13,619 nt of DNA from Hyphochytrium catenoides (GCA_900088475.1 FLMG01000369.1:1-13619), one strand, 5' to 3'. Positions 1 to 10,376 are shown, counted from the first letter of the stretch. The notes: generated by a model from the letters alone, not told the origin. Numbers and translations are program-made.

Positions 1-446
1 TCGGGGGACAGTCCCTAGCGACCAGGCGGACATCTTGATTTCTGGGGGAAAGTTGCCCTGAGGACGAAGAGACAGAGTGAGCTTCAATCTTTTTGCGCAC
101 TTCACTGTAGGAAAGGTGTGAAATGTGACTCGCAGTATTACTAATGAGGATGAAGCCCTGAAATATTAAGCATTATACTCTACAGCCATGATTATTACTA
201 CAGCGGTCTCAGAGCAAGAGTGATGGATTTACACACAATGTTGCTGTCTCAAACACATACCGAAGCCAAACTCACATAGTGTTTCGTAATCTGATCTCTG
301 ACTACTTAGTACGGGTACTACATTCAAACACGCAATTGTAGGAACACGCATACAGTACAGATTCAAACCCACTCTTCGTTGCTGTACGTTCATCTGTTCA
401 AGTTTCTCAAGAGTGCCATCCGTCCGCCCAAACAGGAGAGAGGAGA

Positions 447-494
<48 letters not shown>

Positions 495-958
495 CAGAGA
501 GAGACACTCATCAGGATCAGGAAGGAATGCACCGCTTTCTGTCTGGTTATAAACTCTCTCTCTCTCTCTACCCGCCAAACACGGCTTGATCGCTGCGTCA
601 TCACATCGACGCCTGATCTTCCGCACTTCTTTTCTCTTCTTTTCCCTCTTCCTCATTGCCAAAGCTTGCAGTCGGGCCCCGTTGCAATAGTCCTGTCTCT
701 CTCTCACTTTCTTCCCCACTCTCTCTCCTGATTGGGCTCGTGTGTCTGTGGCCTTCAGACACCAACAGAAGTCTTTTCTCTCCATCGCGCAGTAGCCCTG
801 CATCTGCGGGCAACGCACTCTCGCGCTCTGGCCTGGCAGGAGAGAGAAAGAGAGAAAGAGAGAGAACCAAGACGACACGAAGAAGAGAGAAGAGGACGGC
901 TGGCTCGTAAACTTTCAATACTTGTTAGCTAAGAGAGAGAGAGCTCGCAGAAAGAACC
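1..958. other. Upstream non-coding region and 5' leader of the GOGAT gene
   Basis: I see no supportable gene here. The open frames on both strands in this stretch are mostly translations of CT/GA tracts (Ser-Leu or Arg-Glu runs) and carry no recognisable domain. The stretch contains the (GA)n tract near 451-505 and a short (CT)8 tract at 554-569. The last 300 bases are pyrimidine-rich and then purine-rich, and probably include the promoter and 5' UTR. I could not place a TATA box or a transcription start. A 5' UTR intron ending at the cag just before 951 is possible but unsupported. Confidence 0.6.
451..505. repeat. (GA)n microsatellite, pure (GA)16 core
   Basis: Positions 451-482 are a perfect GA dinucleotide run. 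Imperfect GA repeats interrupted by single A or C bases continue to about 505. A complementary (CT)8 run sits at 554-569, about 70 bases downstream. Confidence 0.95.
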
Positions 959-3900
959 ATGTACCGTCTGGTTCCACCAAGGACCGGAGTCCGAGCTCTA
1001 ACTGCTGCTGGTAAAGTGAAGAATGGCGCTTCGCTCCTGCGGCGCTCGGCGTCTCCCTCTCTTTCCAAAAGTCATGCTCGTCGTTCTCTCTCTTTCTCCC
1101 GCCTCCCTCCGGCGACTGGGCTCTACAGTCCCAAGGAAGAGAGAGAGAACTGTGGCGTGGGAATGATTGCACATCTAAAGAGAAAGCCTTCCCGAGCCAT
1201 CGTGGAAGAGGCAGATATGATGCTGGTCCGCATGTCACACAGAGGAGGGACTGGCTGTGACCCTTGCTCTGGTGATGGAGCAGGTAAGAGCACCTCCCGC
1301 CTCTCTCTCTCTTTGTCTCTCTCTCTCTGTCTCTCTCTCGCATCTTCTTCCGTGTCTATGGAGTACCTCCTCGTTTCCTATGGCCCGTTGGCTTGTCTCC
1401 TCTCTTTCTGCCTGCTTGTCATGAGTGGCCGGTGCTGGTTAGTCTTAAGCCTCTTCAAAAGCCGTGATACCTTCTCTGCCTCTATCTCTTTCTCTCTCTC
1501 CTTTCTCTCTCGCAGTTCCTCTTCGTCATCTCTCTTACCTGTATGCCTGTCTCACCCTTTCCCCGTCTCCAGGCATGTTGGTCACTCTCCCTCACGAGTT
1601 CCTTCAGAAGGTGGCCAAGCAGGACATCGGCATCACTCTTCCTTCTCCTGGCGCCTTTGGAGTCGGTAACGTCTTCTTCCCTAAGAGTGACCAGGCAGTA
1701 GAAGAGGGCAAGGCAGTCTTTGAGGCCGTCGCGAAGCGTTACGGGCTGTCGGTCCTGGGCTGGCGCCGTCTTCCTACAAATAACTCCGTCCTTGGCGAGA
1801 GCTCTAAAGCGTCCGAGCCCTTTGTAGAGCAGGTCTTCGTCGAGAACAGCAGAGGACTTAGTGAGCAGGACTTCGAGAGAGAGCTCTTCTTGATTAGACG
1901 GGTAGGAGATGTGTCGATGTGTCTGTCTCCGTCTGTCAACTGGAGTTCGGCCTCCGTGTCTCTGGGAGGTCTTAAGTTGCTTGTCCACTGCTTCTTCAAT
2001 TCCTTCTTTGGTCCTTAGCTTCCCATGTCTGTCATCACTCTCGCACGGGCGGAGGTCCCGTATGGGTGGCCCTCTCTCTCTTTGCAGTGCTGCTTGCCTA
2101 GGCCCTGGCTCCCTTTTCCTCTCTTCTCACCCTTTTCTTCCCCGTTTGAATATTAGGTGGCACAGAACGAATGTATGGAGAGTGCAGCCGCGAAAGAGAT
2201 GTACATGTGCAGTCTCTCTTGCAAGACTATCACCTACAAGGGACAGCTGACTCCCGAACAGGTGAGAGGGAGCTACCCTGCTGGCCTTTAGTGCCATTGT
2301 ACGCTTTTTTCCCTTCTTTCTCTGTTTTTGCTATCCGAGGGGTGCACTTCTCCGCGCAGCGCTTCATGGGTGGACTGACTCGCAGCAACCTCTCTCTCTC
2401 TCTCTCTCTTCTATAGGTCTCGCAGTATTATCTAGACTTGCAGGATCCCATGTTCTCGTGCTACGTGGCACTGGTCCACTCCCGGTTCTCCACCAACACA
2501 TTCCCTTCTTGGGACAGGGCTCAGCCCAACCGCATCATGTGCCACAATGGAGAGATCAACACGCTGAGAGGCAACAAGAACTGGATGTTCTCTAGAGGAG
2601 CGCTGCTGGAAAGCGAATACTTTGGCGATGAGACACAGCGTTTCCTGCCTGTTTGTTCGGATAATATGAGCGACTCAGGGAACTTTGACTCTGTGCTGGA
2701 GCTCATTGTCAAGGTGCGAAGGGGGCGAGGAAAGACGATGATAAGGCAATAGGTTTGTCCTTTAGCTCTCGGATAGGCGACGCGCGAGAGAGGAATATTG
2801 TGGGAGCTGTGGGAGCTGCAGAAGAGAAAGAGATAGAAAGAAGTTCTTGCTTTTGCCAGAGGGAGAAAGAGAGAAAGGAGAGAAAGAAAGAGCGAAAGTT
2901 TCTGACAAGAACCACCGACAGGCATCGGACCGTACCCTTCCTGAGGCTATGATGATGATGATTCCCGAGGCATGGCAGAACCACCAACATATGGATGATG
3001 ACATCAAGGCGATGTATGAGTATAACTCCTGCATGATGGAGCCATGGGATGGACCTGCAATGATGGCTTTCACGGATGGTGAGTCCTCCTCTTTCCCTTC
3101 CTGGTTCGCATGTTCGCCTCCCTGTTTTTCTTGAGGTCTGCCCGCAGTTGACCGGACTTTCTCCCTCTCTTGCTCTCTCTCTACTATCTGGACCTTCCTC
3201 CTGACTGCGCAGGCAACTACATTGGAGCTACACTGGACCGGAACGGACTCCGCCCTTCTCGTTACTATGTAACCCATGACGACCATGTCATCCTTTCCTC
3301 CGAGGTCGGCGTTTTGCCAGAGTTGGAGGAGAGCAAAATCAAGATCAAGCATAGGCTAGAGCCAGGTACGCACAACAGAGAGAGAGTGTAAGAGAGAGAG
3401 AAGAAAGAGAAACGAGAGGGAGAATTAAACAAGAAAAGAAGACTCTTCCGTTGACTAAGTTCGCTGGCCACTTAGGTAAAATGTTCCTTGTGGACTTCGT
3501 GAAGGGAGAGATTGTCAACGATGCGGTCGTAAAGAAGGAGACGGCAACCTCACGGCCCTTCGTCGAATGGCGGAAGAACCTTACGCGCCTCTCTGACTGG
3601 GTGGAGCACGCTAAGGGTGGGAAGAAAGGCAAGGCTGCCCTCGCAGAGAGCTCACTTGTTGAGAAAAGAGGATACCTTGAGCAGGTCAGAGGCCCCTTCT
3701 TTTGCCTGAAACTCTTCTTATCCTGGCTCTATGCTGTCCTCTTCTTTTCCCTTTTGCCCCATCAGTGACACACCTTTGGAGGCTCTAGTCTCTCTCTCTC
3801 TCTCTCTCTCTCTCCACCATCTCTATAGCAACTGTCTCTAAGGAAAGACGTCTGTCTCTCTCTCTTGGCACCGCTTTCTGCCACTGCCGCCGTTGCCTTT

Positions 3901-6900
3901 CAGTTACATTCCTTTATCATTTTCCAATTCTCTAACTGGAATGTCTCTCTCTCTTTCTCTCTTCCGCCCTCTCGTTCTGCCTGCCACCAAACTCATCCAT
4001 CTTTTAATATCTTCGCAGACAAACCGTCGTCTCAACATCTTCGGCTATACCACGGAGACCCTGGACCTGTTGATCCTTCCTATGGCAATTGAAGGAAAGG
4101 AAGCGTTGGGCTCCATGGGCAATGACGCGGCACTAGCTGTGCTTAGCGAACAACCAAAGCTTCCTTTTGACTACTTTAAGCAGCTATTCGCTCAGGTAGA
4201 AGAGATTGACCGTGAGCTGCCTCACTATCGCTCTTTCCCTTCCTTGCTGCCCAGTCACAGCGAGCACTATGGTTTTTTTGGCCCATGGATTATCGCCTTC
4301 TAGGTTGATGGCAGCCTTTCTTCTTGTCTCGCGCCCAATTGACTCTTTCTTGGCCGGAGACTCTCTCTCCCTCTGTCTCATTATCATACCTCAAGCTGCT
4401 GCCTCGGGCCCAACGTCTCTCTTTCTCTCCTTTGTATAGGTCACAAACCCTCCTATTGATCCTATCCGTGAGGACTTGGTGATGACTCTCATGTGCCCTG
4501 TGGGACCGGAAGGAAATCTTCTTCGTCCTGGAGGTGGACACGCCCAGCGCCTGGTGATTGATCATCCAGTTATCTCTACAGAGGAGATGGAAATCATCAA
4601 AAACACAGGTGCAGCGATGCCCCTCACTGTCGCGGTGTCTCTCTATGTCTATCTTTTTCTATATCATACACACAGGCCCATCTCTCTCTCTCTCTCTCTC
4701 TCTTAGCCACACACTCAGAGAGACATACTTATCTGTGTATCTTCTCTTTTCGGTCTGGCAAGCAGCTAGACCGTCTTCGCCTTGCGTCTGTGGCTGACCC
4801 TCTCTTTGACAGAGTTCAAGCAATGGAAGAGCAAGACGCTAGACGCCACTTTCCCTGCTCACTCGGGTCCAGAGTCCCTTGTTCGTGCTCTAGAACAGCT
4901 CTGTGAGGAAGCTTCGTCAGCCATTGCTGGGGCAAGAGAAAGAGGAGAGGAAGGAGTTCCCATCATCGTTCTCTCTGATAAGCTAGCAGGGCCTGATCGC
5001 TTCCCTATCCCCTCTCTTCTGGCTGTTGGCGCTGTCCATCAGCATCTCATCAGGACCCAACAGGTTGGTTCTTCTTCTCGGAGTTGGGCGACTTTCTCTC
5101 CCTCCGACTCTCTCTCACTTTTCTCCTCGAATTATCTCTCCCATTTAGCGTGCCAAGGCCGCCATTCTGTGTGAGGCAGGAGATGCACGAGAGGTTCATG
5201 ATCTCTGTACCCTTGTCGGCTTTGGAGCCGACGGTGTCTGCCCTCACCTCGCATACGAGGCCATCTCTAAGCTCTACGCGGACGGGATGGTTGCCGCAAG
5301 AGGCGGCGGAGCACTTAGTGAAAAGGAGCTGAAAGAAAACTATAGAAAAGCGCTTGGAAAGGGAATTCTAAAGGTAAGCAGAGGTCCTTCTGACCTCCTT
5401 CTCCACCCTTTCCTCTCTTCTCGCTTCGTGCCTGCAAGATAGACAAATGGCAACGTACATGGAGAGAGGGAGACAAAGACAGGCGACATAAGTCTAGAAA
5501 GAGAAAAAATGAGAAAGAGAAAAAGAGAGAGACAACGCGACATATCTAAGTCATCTCTTCATCTATCAGGTAATGTCGAAGATGGGTATTTCCACCCTTC
5601 AGAGCTACAAGGGAGCCCAAGTCTTTGAGGCTGTCGGTCTCGCTGATGACGTAAGTATCTAGGACCTCGCTCTCTCATCCCTGCTGAGGAAGGCTCTCTA
5701 TCTCTCTCTTTTTTCTCTCTCTTCTATGACGACTTGTGGACTCTCCTCCTTCCTGCCTGTCTTCTGGCCTTCCTCCCTACTCCCGTCCCGTTCGTGTCTC
5801 TTTGCCTCTCTCTCTTTCCTTTCTCTCTTTCTTACCCCCTCTCTCTCGCGCGCGTCTTTCTTTGCTCTTTTTACACTTCTTGTTCTCCCTCAGACCTTTT
5901 CTGTCGCTAGTCACTCTGTCACCTCCAATGGTCTCAAACATCCATCTCTCTCTCTCTCTTCTCCACTACCAGGTCATGGATCTCTGCTTCACGGGCACCA
6001 CTTCTCGTCTCGAGGGAGCAAACTTCGAAGCTTTATACACTGACATTGCCCGCATGCACGAGGCAGCCTACCCGATTCACTCCAACGAGGTGCCTCTCCT
6101 TCCGAACCCTGGCAACTTCCACTTTAGGAACAAAGGAGAGGAGCACTTTAACACTCCAGGGAGTATGGTGGCTCTCCAGCAGGTGCGCAGCGGAAGAAGA
6201 CGCTAACTAGACGATGTCTTCTGTTCGATCGAGTGATTGATTGAGAGGGAGAGAGAGAGAGAGAAAGAGAGAGAGAAGGGAAGCCAAATAATAGGTGCTG
6301 ACTAGGGTTTATCTCAAGATCACTCCTGTCCCCTACCTCTACTCCTGCATCTCTGGCTCATCTGTGGCTTGTGGACAGGCTGCGCGGACGAATAGTCGCG
6401 CTGCGTACAAGCAGTATACCGAACTATCCAACAAACAAGCAGAGAAAGTCTCCTTCCGCGGTCTCCTGCGCTTTAAGACGGATCCTGCCCGCTCCATCTC
6501 TCTGGAGGAGGTGGAACCGGTGCAGGAGATTGTCAAGCGATTTGTGACTGGCGCCATGAGCTTGGGATCTATCAGTGAGTCGTCGATGTCTTTCTCTCGC
6601 TCTCTTTCTCTTTATCCCTCTCAATCTCTCTTCTCTCTCTCTCCCTCTCTCTCTTTATTACTTGCCTCCTGTGTCTAAATGCTCCGCTCATGCTAATAGT
6701 CCCCATCTGTCTTATCTTTCTAAACCTCTGCGTCTTCATCACCAGGCAAGGAGACTCATGAGACATTGGCGAGGGCGATGAATAAGTTAGGAGGGAGGAG
6801 TAACACCGGAGAGGGAGGAGAAGATGTAGAGAGGTATGTACTCAGCCTGCTGCTAAGAGCGAACGTGGGACTTTAGCATGTCTGTGTGCTTGTCTCATGT

Positions 6901-9900
6901 TTCTCTCTGTCTGTATCTTGCTCTAATGATCGCTGCCGTCTGTCTAAAGGTTCTATGATGACCGGCGCTCTGCCATTAAGCAAGTTGCTTCTGGGCGTTT
7001 TGGCGTGACGAGCAATTATCTCGCTCACTCCGATCAAATCCAGATCAAGATGGCGCAGGGAGCAAAGCCAGGTCCGTAGACCTCCGGCCTCAATCCTCTA
7101 TCATCTGAACAGTAACTCTCCTCATTAGCCTTCTCTCTCTCTTTCTCTCCCTCCTCTTTTTCTGCCTTTCTTTGTCTCTCTCTTACTACCTCTTCTCTCA
7201 GTGATGGCTGTTGTAAGTCTTCACTACATATGGAGTAGCTCTCTCTCTTTCTGCTTCGCTTCCTGCTGACTCTCTCTCCTCTCTGTCATTGGTCCCAGGC
7301 GAGGGAGGCGAGCTGCCTGGTCATAAGGTCTCTCCTTACATTGGCTCTCTCCGGCACACAACGCCAGGCGTGGGGCTGATCTCTCCTCCCCCGCATCACG
7401 ACATCTACTCCATTGAGGATCTTGCACAGCTGATCCACGACCTAAAGAACGCGAATCCAAAGGGCACCGTGTCCGTAAAATTGGTGTCTGAGGTTGGGGT
7501 TGGCGTTGTCGCTGCAGGAGTCGCCAAGGCAAAGTCGGATCATATCACGATCTCAGGAGGTGATGGAGGGACTGGCGCTGCTGCGTGGACAGGCATCAAG
7601 GGCGCTGGGCTGCCATGGGAGGTAAGGAAGGAACGAGCTTGGAGAGAAAGATAGGGATGGGAGAGAGAGAGAAAGATAAAAAACAGAGAGATGTGGCGGT
7701 GAAACAGAAATAGCACCAGAGTAGCAAGGGACGGGAGAGCCTCAAGTGGCAGCAATGGCAATGTTAGGGAAGCGCTTAAGGGATCGAGAGAACAGAAGTG
7801 TACTAGCTGAGGATAGGGTCTTCCTCTTTCTTACGTCGTCTCTCTTTTCCTCTCTCTGTGTAAATAGCTTGGTATTGCCGAGGCACAGCAGACCCTGGTC
7901 CTCAACAATTTGAGAAGCAGAGTGCGTCTGCAGGCTGACGGTCAGATCAAGACAGGAAGAGATGTTGTCATCGCCGCCTTACTGGGTGCAGAGGAGTTCG
8001 GCTTCTCGACTGCTCCACTAATTGCCCTCGGTACGTCAACCCAGCAGCCTTGTTATTAAGGACTCTCTCCTTCGTTTCTGTCCTCGAGCGAGTCCCTCCT
8101 TGATGTCCTCTGACCCCTAGCACTCTCTTCTCTCTCCTCTCTCTCTCTTGCGTCTTCATGTCTCGTCGCAGGCTGCATCATGATGCGCAAGTGTCATCTG
8201 AATACCTGCCCTGTGGGCATCGCTACCCAGGACGAGGAGCTACGAAAGAAATTCAATGGACAGCCCGAGCACGTTATCAACTTCTTCTGGCTTTTGGCTG
8301 AGGAAGTTAGGGAAATCATGGCAGAGCTAGGTAAACTCTCGAACCTTTCTCTCTCTCTGCAGTGGTTTCTTCCTCTCAACCACGGGTGTAATGTATGGAG
8401 AAGAAGCATTTCTTGTTCCTGTTCTCCTCCTTCCTCTCTCTCGTTTTCTCTTCTCACTTCGCTCTCTCTCGTTTTCTCTTCTCACTTCGCTCTCTCTCGT
8501 TTTCTCTTCTCACTTCGCTCTCTCTCTTTCTCTTGTCGATCTTCTTCGCGTATGGCCTTGGGCCTACCATTTGCGCTCTATATATATCTTTACTGATACG
8601 TGGCCTGTGGCTTGTCTTACCTTTAGGTTTCCGCAAGATGGACGACATGGTAGGACGGGCTGATATGCTGGAGGTGGACTCGGCGAAGCTGCATTATAAG
8701 TCCAAGGGTCTCGATCTCTCTCCTCTCCTCGTCCCAGCTGCCTCTCTCAATGAAGAAGCAGGTGCTAGAAAGCTGCAGGAGCAGGACCATGAGATTGATA
8801 GAGCACTAGATAACAAGCTCATTGAGCTTGCGACCCCAGCTTTAGAAAGCAAAGAAAAGGTAAGAGGATCAAACAGCCTTTTAGATTAGAGACCGCGGCG
8901 GACATATGAGAGAGACAGAGGGCTCCTCACACGTTTTTTGGTTTGGATGCGCCTCTTTCTCTGTCCATCTCTCGGTTCCTCTCTCTCTCTCTCTCTTTCT
9001 TTTTTCGACTGAATGCTCACCGGCCCAATTGTCTCTCTCCTGTGTGTCTCGGTGCTGTGTGTTGGCGCTGACTCCTGTGCGCCATAGGTGGAGATCTCCG
9101 TTCCTATCACCAATCTAAACCGCACGTGCGGGACTATGTTAAGCTATGAGATCAGCACGCGGTACGGAGAGGAAGGACTGCCAGACGACACGATCCATGT
9201 CAAGCTTGAAGGACATGGTGGACAGAGCTTGGGCTTTGCCCTAGCAAAAGGGGTCTTCCTTGAGGTAAAAGACGGCTCTCTCTCCCTCACTCTTTCTCTT
9301 TCTCTCTGTGTGCGCGTCTCTCTCTCCTGATGTCTCTTTCTCTCAGCTTGAGCTTGTGCTTTTATCCAGCCGATCTTGGAACCAGTTAGCTCGTTATCGC
9401 CGCTCTGTCTCTCTCAGTCCTCCCGCTAACTCTTGGACCGCCCTTGTACATCCTGACCCTTTTCCCTCTACTAACTCTTTCCTCTGCTTTGGCCCGCTTT
9501 AACAGCTTCAGGGAGATAGCAACGATTATGTTGGAAAGTCTCTCTCCGGCGGAAAGATAGCTGTCTATCCTCCGTCTTCCCTCCTCGACACTGGCTTTGT
9601 TCCTGAAGATAACGTGATCATCGGTAACGTTGCCCTCTATGGCGGCACTCGCGGTGCCGCCTACTTTAGAGGAAGAGCTGGAGAGCGCTTTGCTGTGCGA
9701 AACTCAGGCGTGAAGACAGTCGTTGAAGGCGTTGGAGACCACGGTTGTGAATATATGACGGGCGGTAGAGTGGTTGTGCTCGGGAGGACGGGACGCAACT
9801 TTGCTGCAGGAATGAGCGGGGGAGTAGCGTATATTTATGACCCCAACGGTACGCCTCGCTCTCTTTCTCTCTTAATCTCTCTCTATCCCTCTCGCTTTTT

Positions 9901-10376
9901 ACCGCTTACGTTCCCTCTTCTTGATGCTTCTTACCAGCTTCGTTACCTGGTCGCCTTCCTGTCTTTGTATGTCTAGCGTTCTTGCTAGGACGGATGGATG
10001 GCCAGACTGTGTTCTTCTTCATCTTCTTGGCTGTTTCTCTATTTAAGAATGACCCTTTTTCTCCTAATGCATTCGCGCTGACATTCTTTTGCTTGGCTGA
10101 TTGTCTGTCTGGTCCACTGTAGGCGAGTTCCCTTCCCGTTGCAATCCTGGAATGGTGGGACTTGAGAGTGTAGAGAAGGGAAGCGAGGCGGAGGAGGAGC
10201 TAAAGAGCATGATTGAGGAACATGTTGCACATACATCCTCCACCGTCGGAAGAGAAATTCTCTCAGACTGGGACAGGGAGCTCAAATATTTCGTGCAGGT
10301 GATGCCCTATGACTATAAGAAAATCCTACTCGCGAAAAGGGCAAACGGAGAAGAAGCACAAGCTGCCGTGGCCTAA
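959..10376 (+). CDS. gltB: Glutamate synthase large (alpha) subunit, NAD(P)H-GOGAT type, nuclear, 23 exons
   Basis: Catalyses L-glutamine + 2-oxoglutarate + 2 e- to two L-glutamate, the second half of the GS/GOGAT ammonium-assimilation cycle. Joined exons give about 1581 residues. Domains in order: basic N-terminal extension (1-53); class II glutaminase starting at the nucleophile Cys65 (NCGVG), with [24 protein letters not shown] and [12 protein letters not shown]; central domain (about 510-800); FMN-binding synthase domain with [12 protein letters not shown] and the cluster motif C-x5-C-x4-C (about Cys1195, 1201, 1206); GXGXG beta-helix (about 1290-1500). Bacterial alpha subunits are about 1500 residues, so the length fits plus a presequence. 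The ATG at 959 has A at -3 and precedes the extension. The C-terminus ([11 protein letters not shown], then AQAAVA and TAA) resembles the alpha end of NAD(P)H enzymes; the GltD part fused in plant and fungal enzymes is absent. The first 53 residues hold about 11 Arg/Lys and no acidic residue, suggesting import, mitochondrial more likely than plastid (inference). Confidence 0.97.
1151..3580 (+). other. gltB: Domain: class II glutamine amidotransferase (glutaminase), exons 1-7
   Basis: The TGT at 1151-1153 encodes Cys65. By family knowledge this becomes the N-terminal nucleophile that releases ammonia from glutamine. Exon 1 carries HRGGTGCDP and the start of GDGAG. Exons 3-4 carry the [18 protein letters not shown] strand, [15 protein letters not shown] and [11 protein letters not shown], which are the glutamine-binding and oxyanion segments of the Ntn-hydrolase fold. 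Exons 5-7 carry [43 protein letters not shown] and GKMFLVDF. All expected signature blocks are present and in order. The 3' limit is approximate. Confidence 0.93.
2390..2409. repeat. (CT)10 microsatellite forming the pyrimidine tract of intron 3
   Basis: A pure CT run lies directly upstream of the acceptor at 2415-2416, so it serves as the polypyrimidine tract of that 3' splice site. Confidence 0.9.
3789..3814. repeat. (TC)13 microsatellite in intron 7
   Basis: A pure TC run in the longest intron (3685-4018), about 200 bases upstream of its acceptor, so it is not the immediate pyrimidine tract of that splice site. Confidence 0.9.
4681..4702. repeat. (TC)11 microsatellite in intron 9
   Basis: A pure TC run inside intron 9 (4609-4812), about 110 bases before the acceptor. 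Confidence 0.9.
5570..8320 (+). other. gltB: Domain: FMN / [3Fe-4S] glutamate synthase barrel, exons 12-19
   Basis: This domain reduces 2-iminoglutarate to glutamate. Exon 12 begins [17 protein letters not shown], exon 13 carries [11 protein letters not shown], and exon 14 carries [14 protein letters not shown]. Exon 15 carries [12 protein letters not shown], exon 16 [11 protein letters not shown] and [10 protein letters not shown]. Exon 17 carries [30 protein letters not shown] and [11 protein letters not shown]. Exon 19 carries the cysteines of the 3Fe-4S cluster in [19 protein letters not shown], spaced C-x5-C-x4-C as in known GOGATs. No catalytic block is missing. Confidence 0.93.
6243..6280. 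repeat. GA-rich microsatellite in intron 13
   Basis: The GA run is pure from about 6249 to 6264 and imperfect to 6280. On the transcribed strand this is a purine tract, the reverse polarity of the CT tracts in neighbouring introns. Confidence 0.9.
8434..8527. repeat. 28-bp minisatellite, 3 perfect copies plus a partial copy, in intron 19
   Basis: Copies lie at 8434-8461, 8462-8489 and 8490-8517, followed by the first 9-10 bases of a fourth. Each unit is a CT run, then CGTTTTCTCTTCTCACTTCG. The copies are identical and sit within intron 19 (8331-8626), so they are non-coding. Identity between copies suggests recent expansion. Confidence 0.95.
8760..10230 (+). other. gltB: Domain: GXGXG C-terminal beta-helix, exons 20-23
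   Basis: This structural domain packs against the barrel. The regular Gly spacing is visible in [16 protein letters not shown] (exon 21), then in [36 protein letters not shown] and [17 protein letters not shown] (exon 22). Exon 23 begins [15 protein letters not shown] and closes with helical acidic sequence and the stop at 10374-10376. Limits are approximate. Confidence 0.9.

Larger units (their letters stand above)
3630..5590 (+). other. gltB: Domain: glutamate synthase central domain, exons 7-12
   Basis: This linker domain connects the glutaminase to the synthase barrel and lines the ammonia tunnel. Visible blocks are [20 protein letters not shown] and [18 protein letters not shown] (exon 8), [20 protein letters not shown] (exon 9), PIIVLSDK and [14 protein letters not shown] (exon 10), and [18 protein letters not shown] with the GKGILK start of the next block (exon 11). 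Exon 11 (5149-5373) begins with no Met nearby and is easily missed by an ORF scan, but it is fully conserved. Limits are approximate. Confidence 0.9.
959..10376 (+). other. gltB: Exon-intron map of the GOGAT gene (23 exons, 22 GT-AG introns)
   Basis: Exons: 959-1283, 1573-1901, 2157-2261, 2417-2713, 2922-3078, 3213-3365, 3476-3684, 4019-4195, 4440-4608, 4813-5063, 5149-5373, 5570-5650, 5973-6182, 6379-6574, 6746-6833, 6950-7071, 7299-7621, 7868-8030, 8172-8330, 8627-8859, 9088-9264, 9506-9848, 10123-10376. They total 4746 nt, which is 1582 codons including the stop. Each boundary was set by continuity of conserved GOGAT sequence plus GT and AG, and the codon phases agree at every junction. 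Introns run from 85 nt (5064-5148) to 334 nt (3685-4018). Twelve are phase 0, nine phase 1 and one phase 2 (6834-6949). The last exonic base before the donor is G at 20 of 22 junctions. Most introns are pyrimidine-rich; introns 4, 6, 11, 13 and 17 carry purine-rich tracts instead. Confidence 0.92.

Noticed and set aside
130-141. 12-base match (ctcgcagtatta) between upstream DNA and the start of exon 4 (2419-2430)
   Set aside because: The match ends after 12 bases on both sides. With no flanking similarity, chance is the simplest explanation.
229-878. Minus-strand open frames rich in Ser-Leu repeats
   Set aside because: They are translations of the GA/CT microsatellites. The flanking residues show no domain, and the region is upstream of the GOGAT start.
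1284-1572. Read-through of exon 1 into intron 1 as a 236-residue protein
   Set aside because: The frame is open only because the CT-rich intron lacks stops. Conserved GOGAT sequence resumes at 1573 in the frame set by splicing at 1283/1573.
8434-8527. CRISPR-like direct repeats of 28 bp
   Set aside because: The copies are head to tail with no spacers, are almost pure CT, and lie in a eukaryotic intron.
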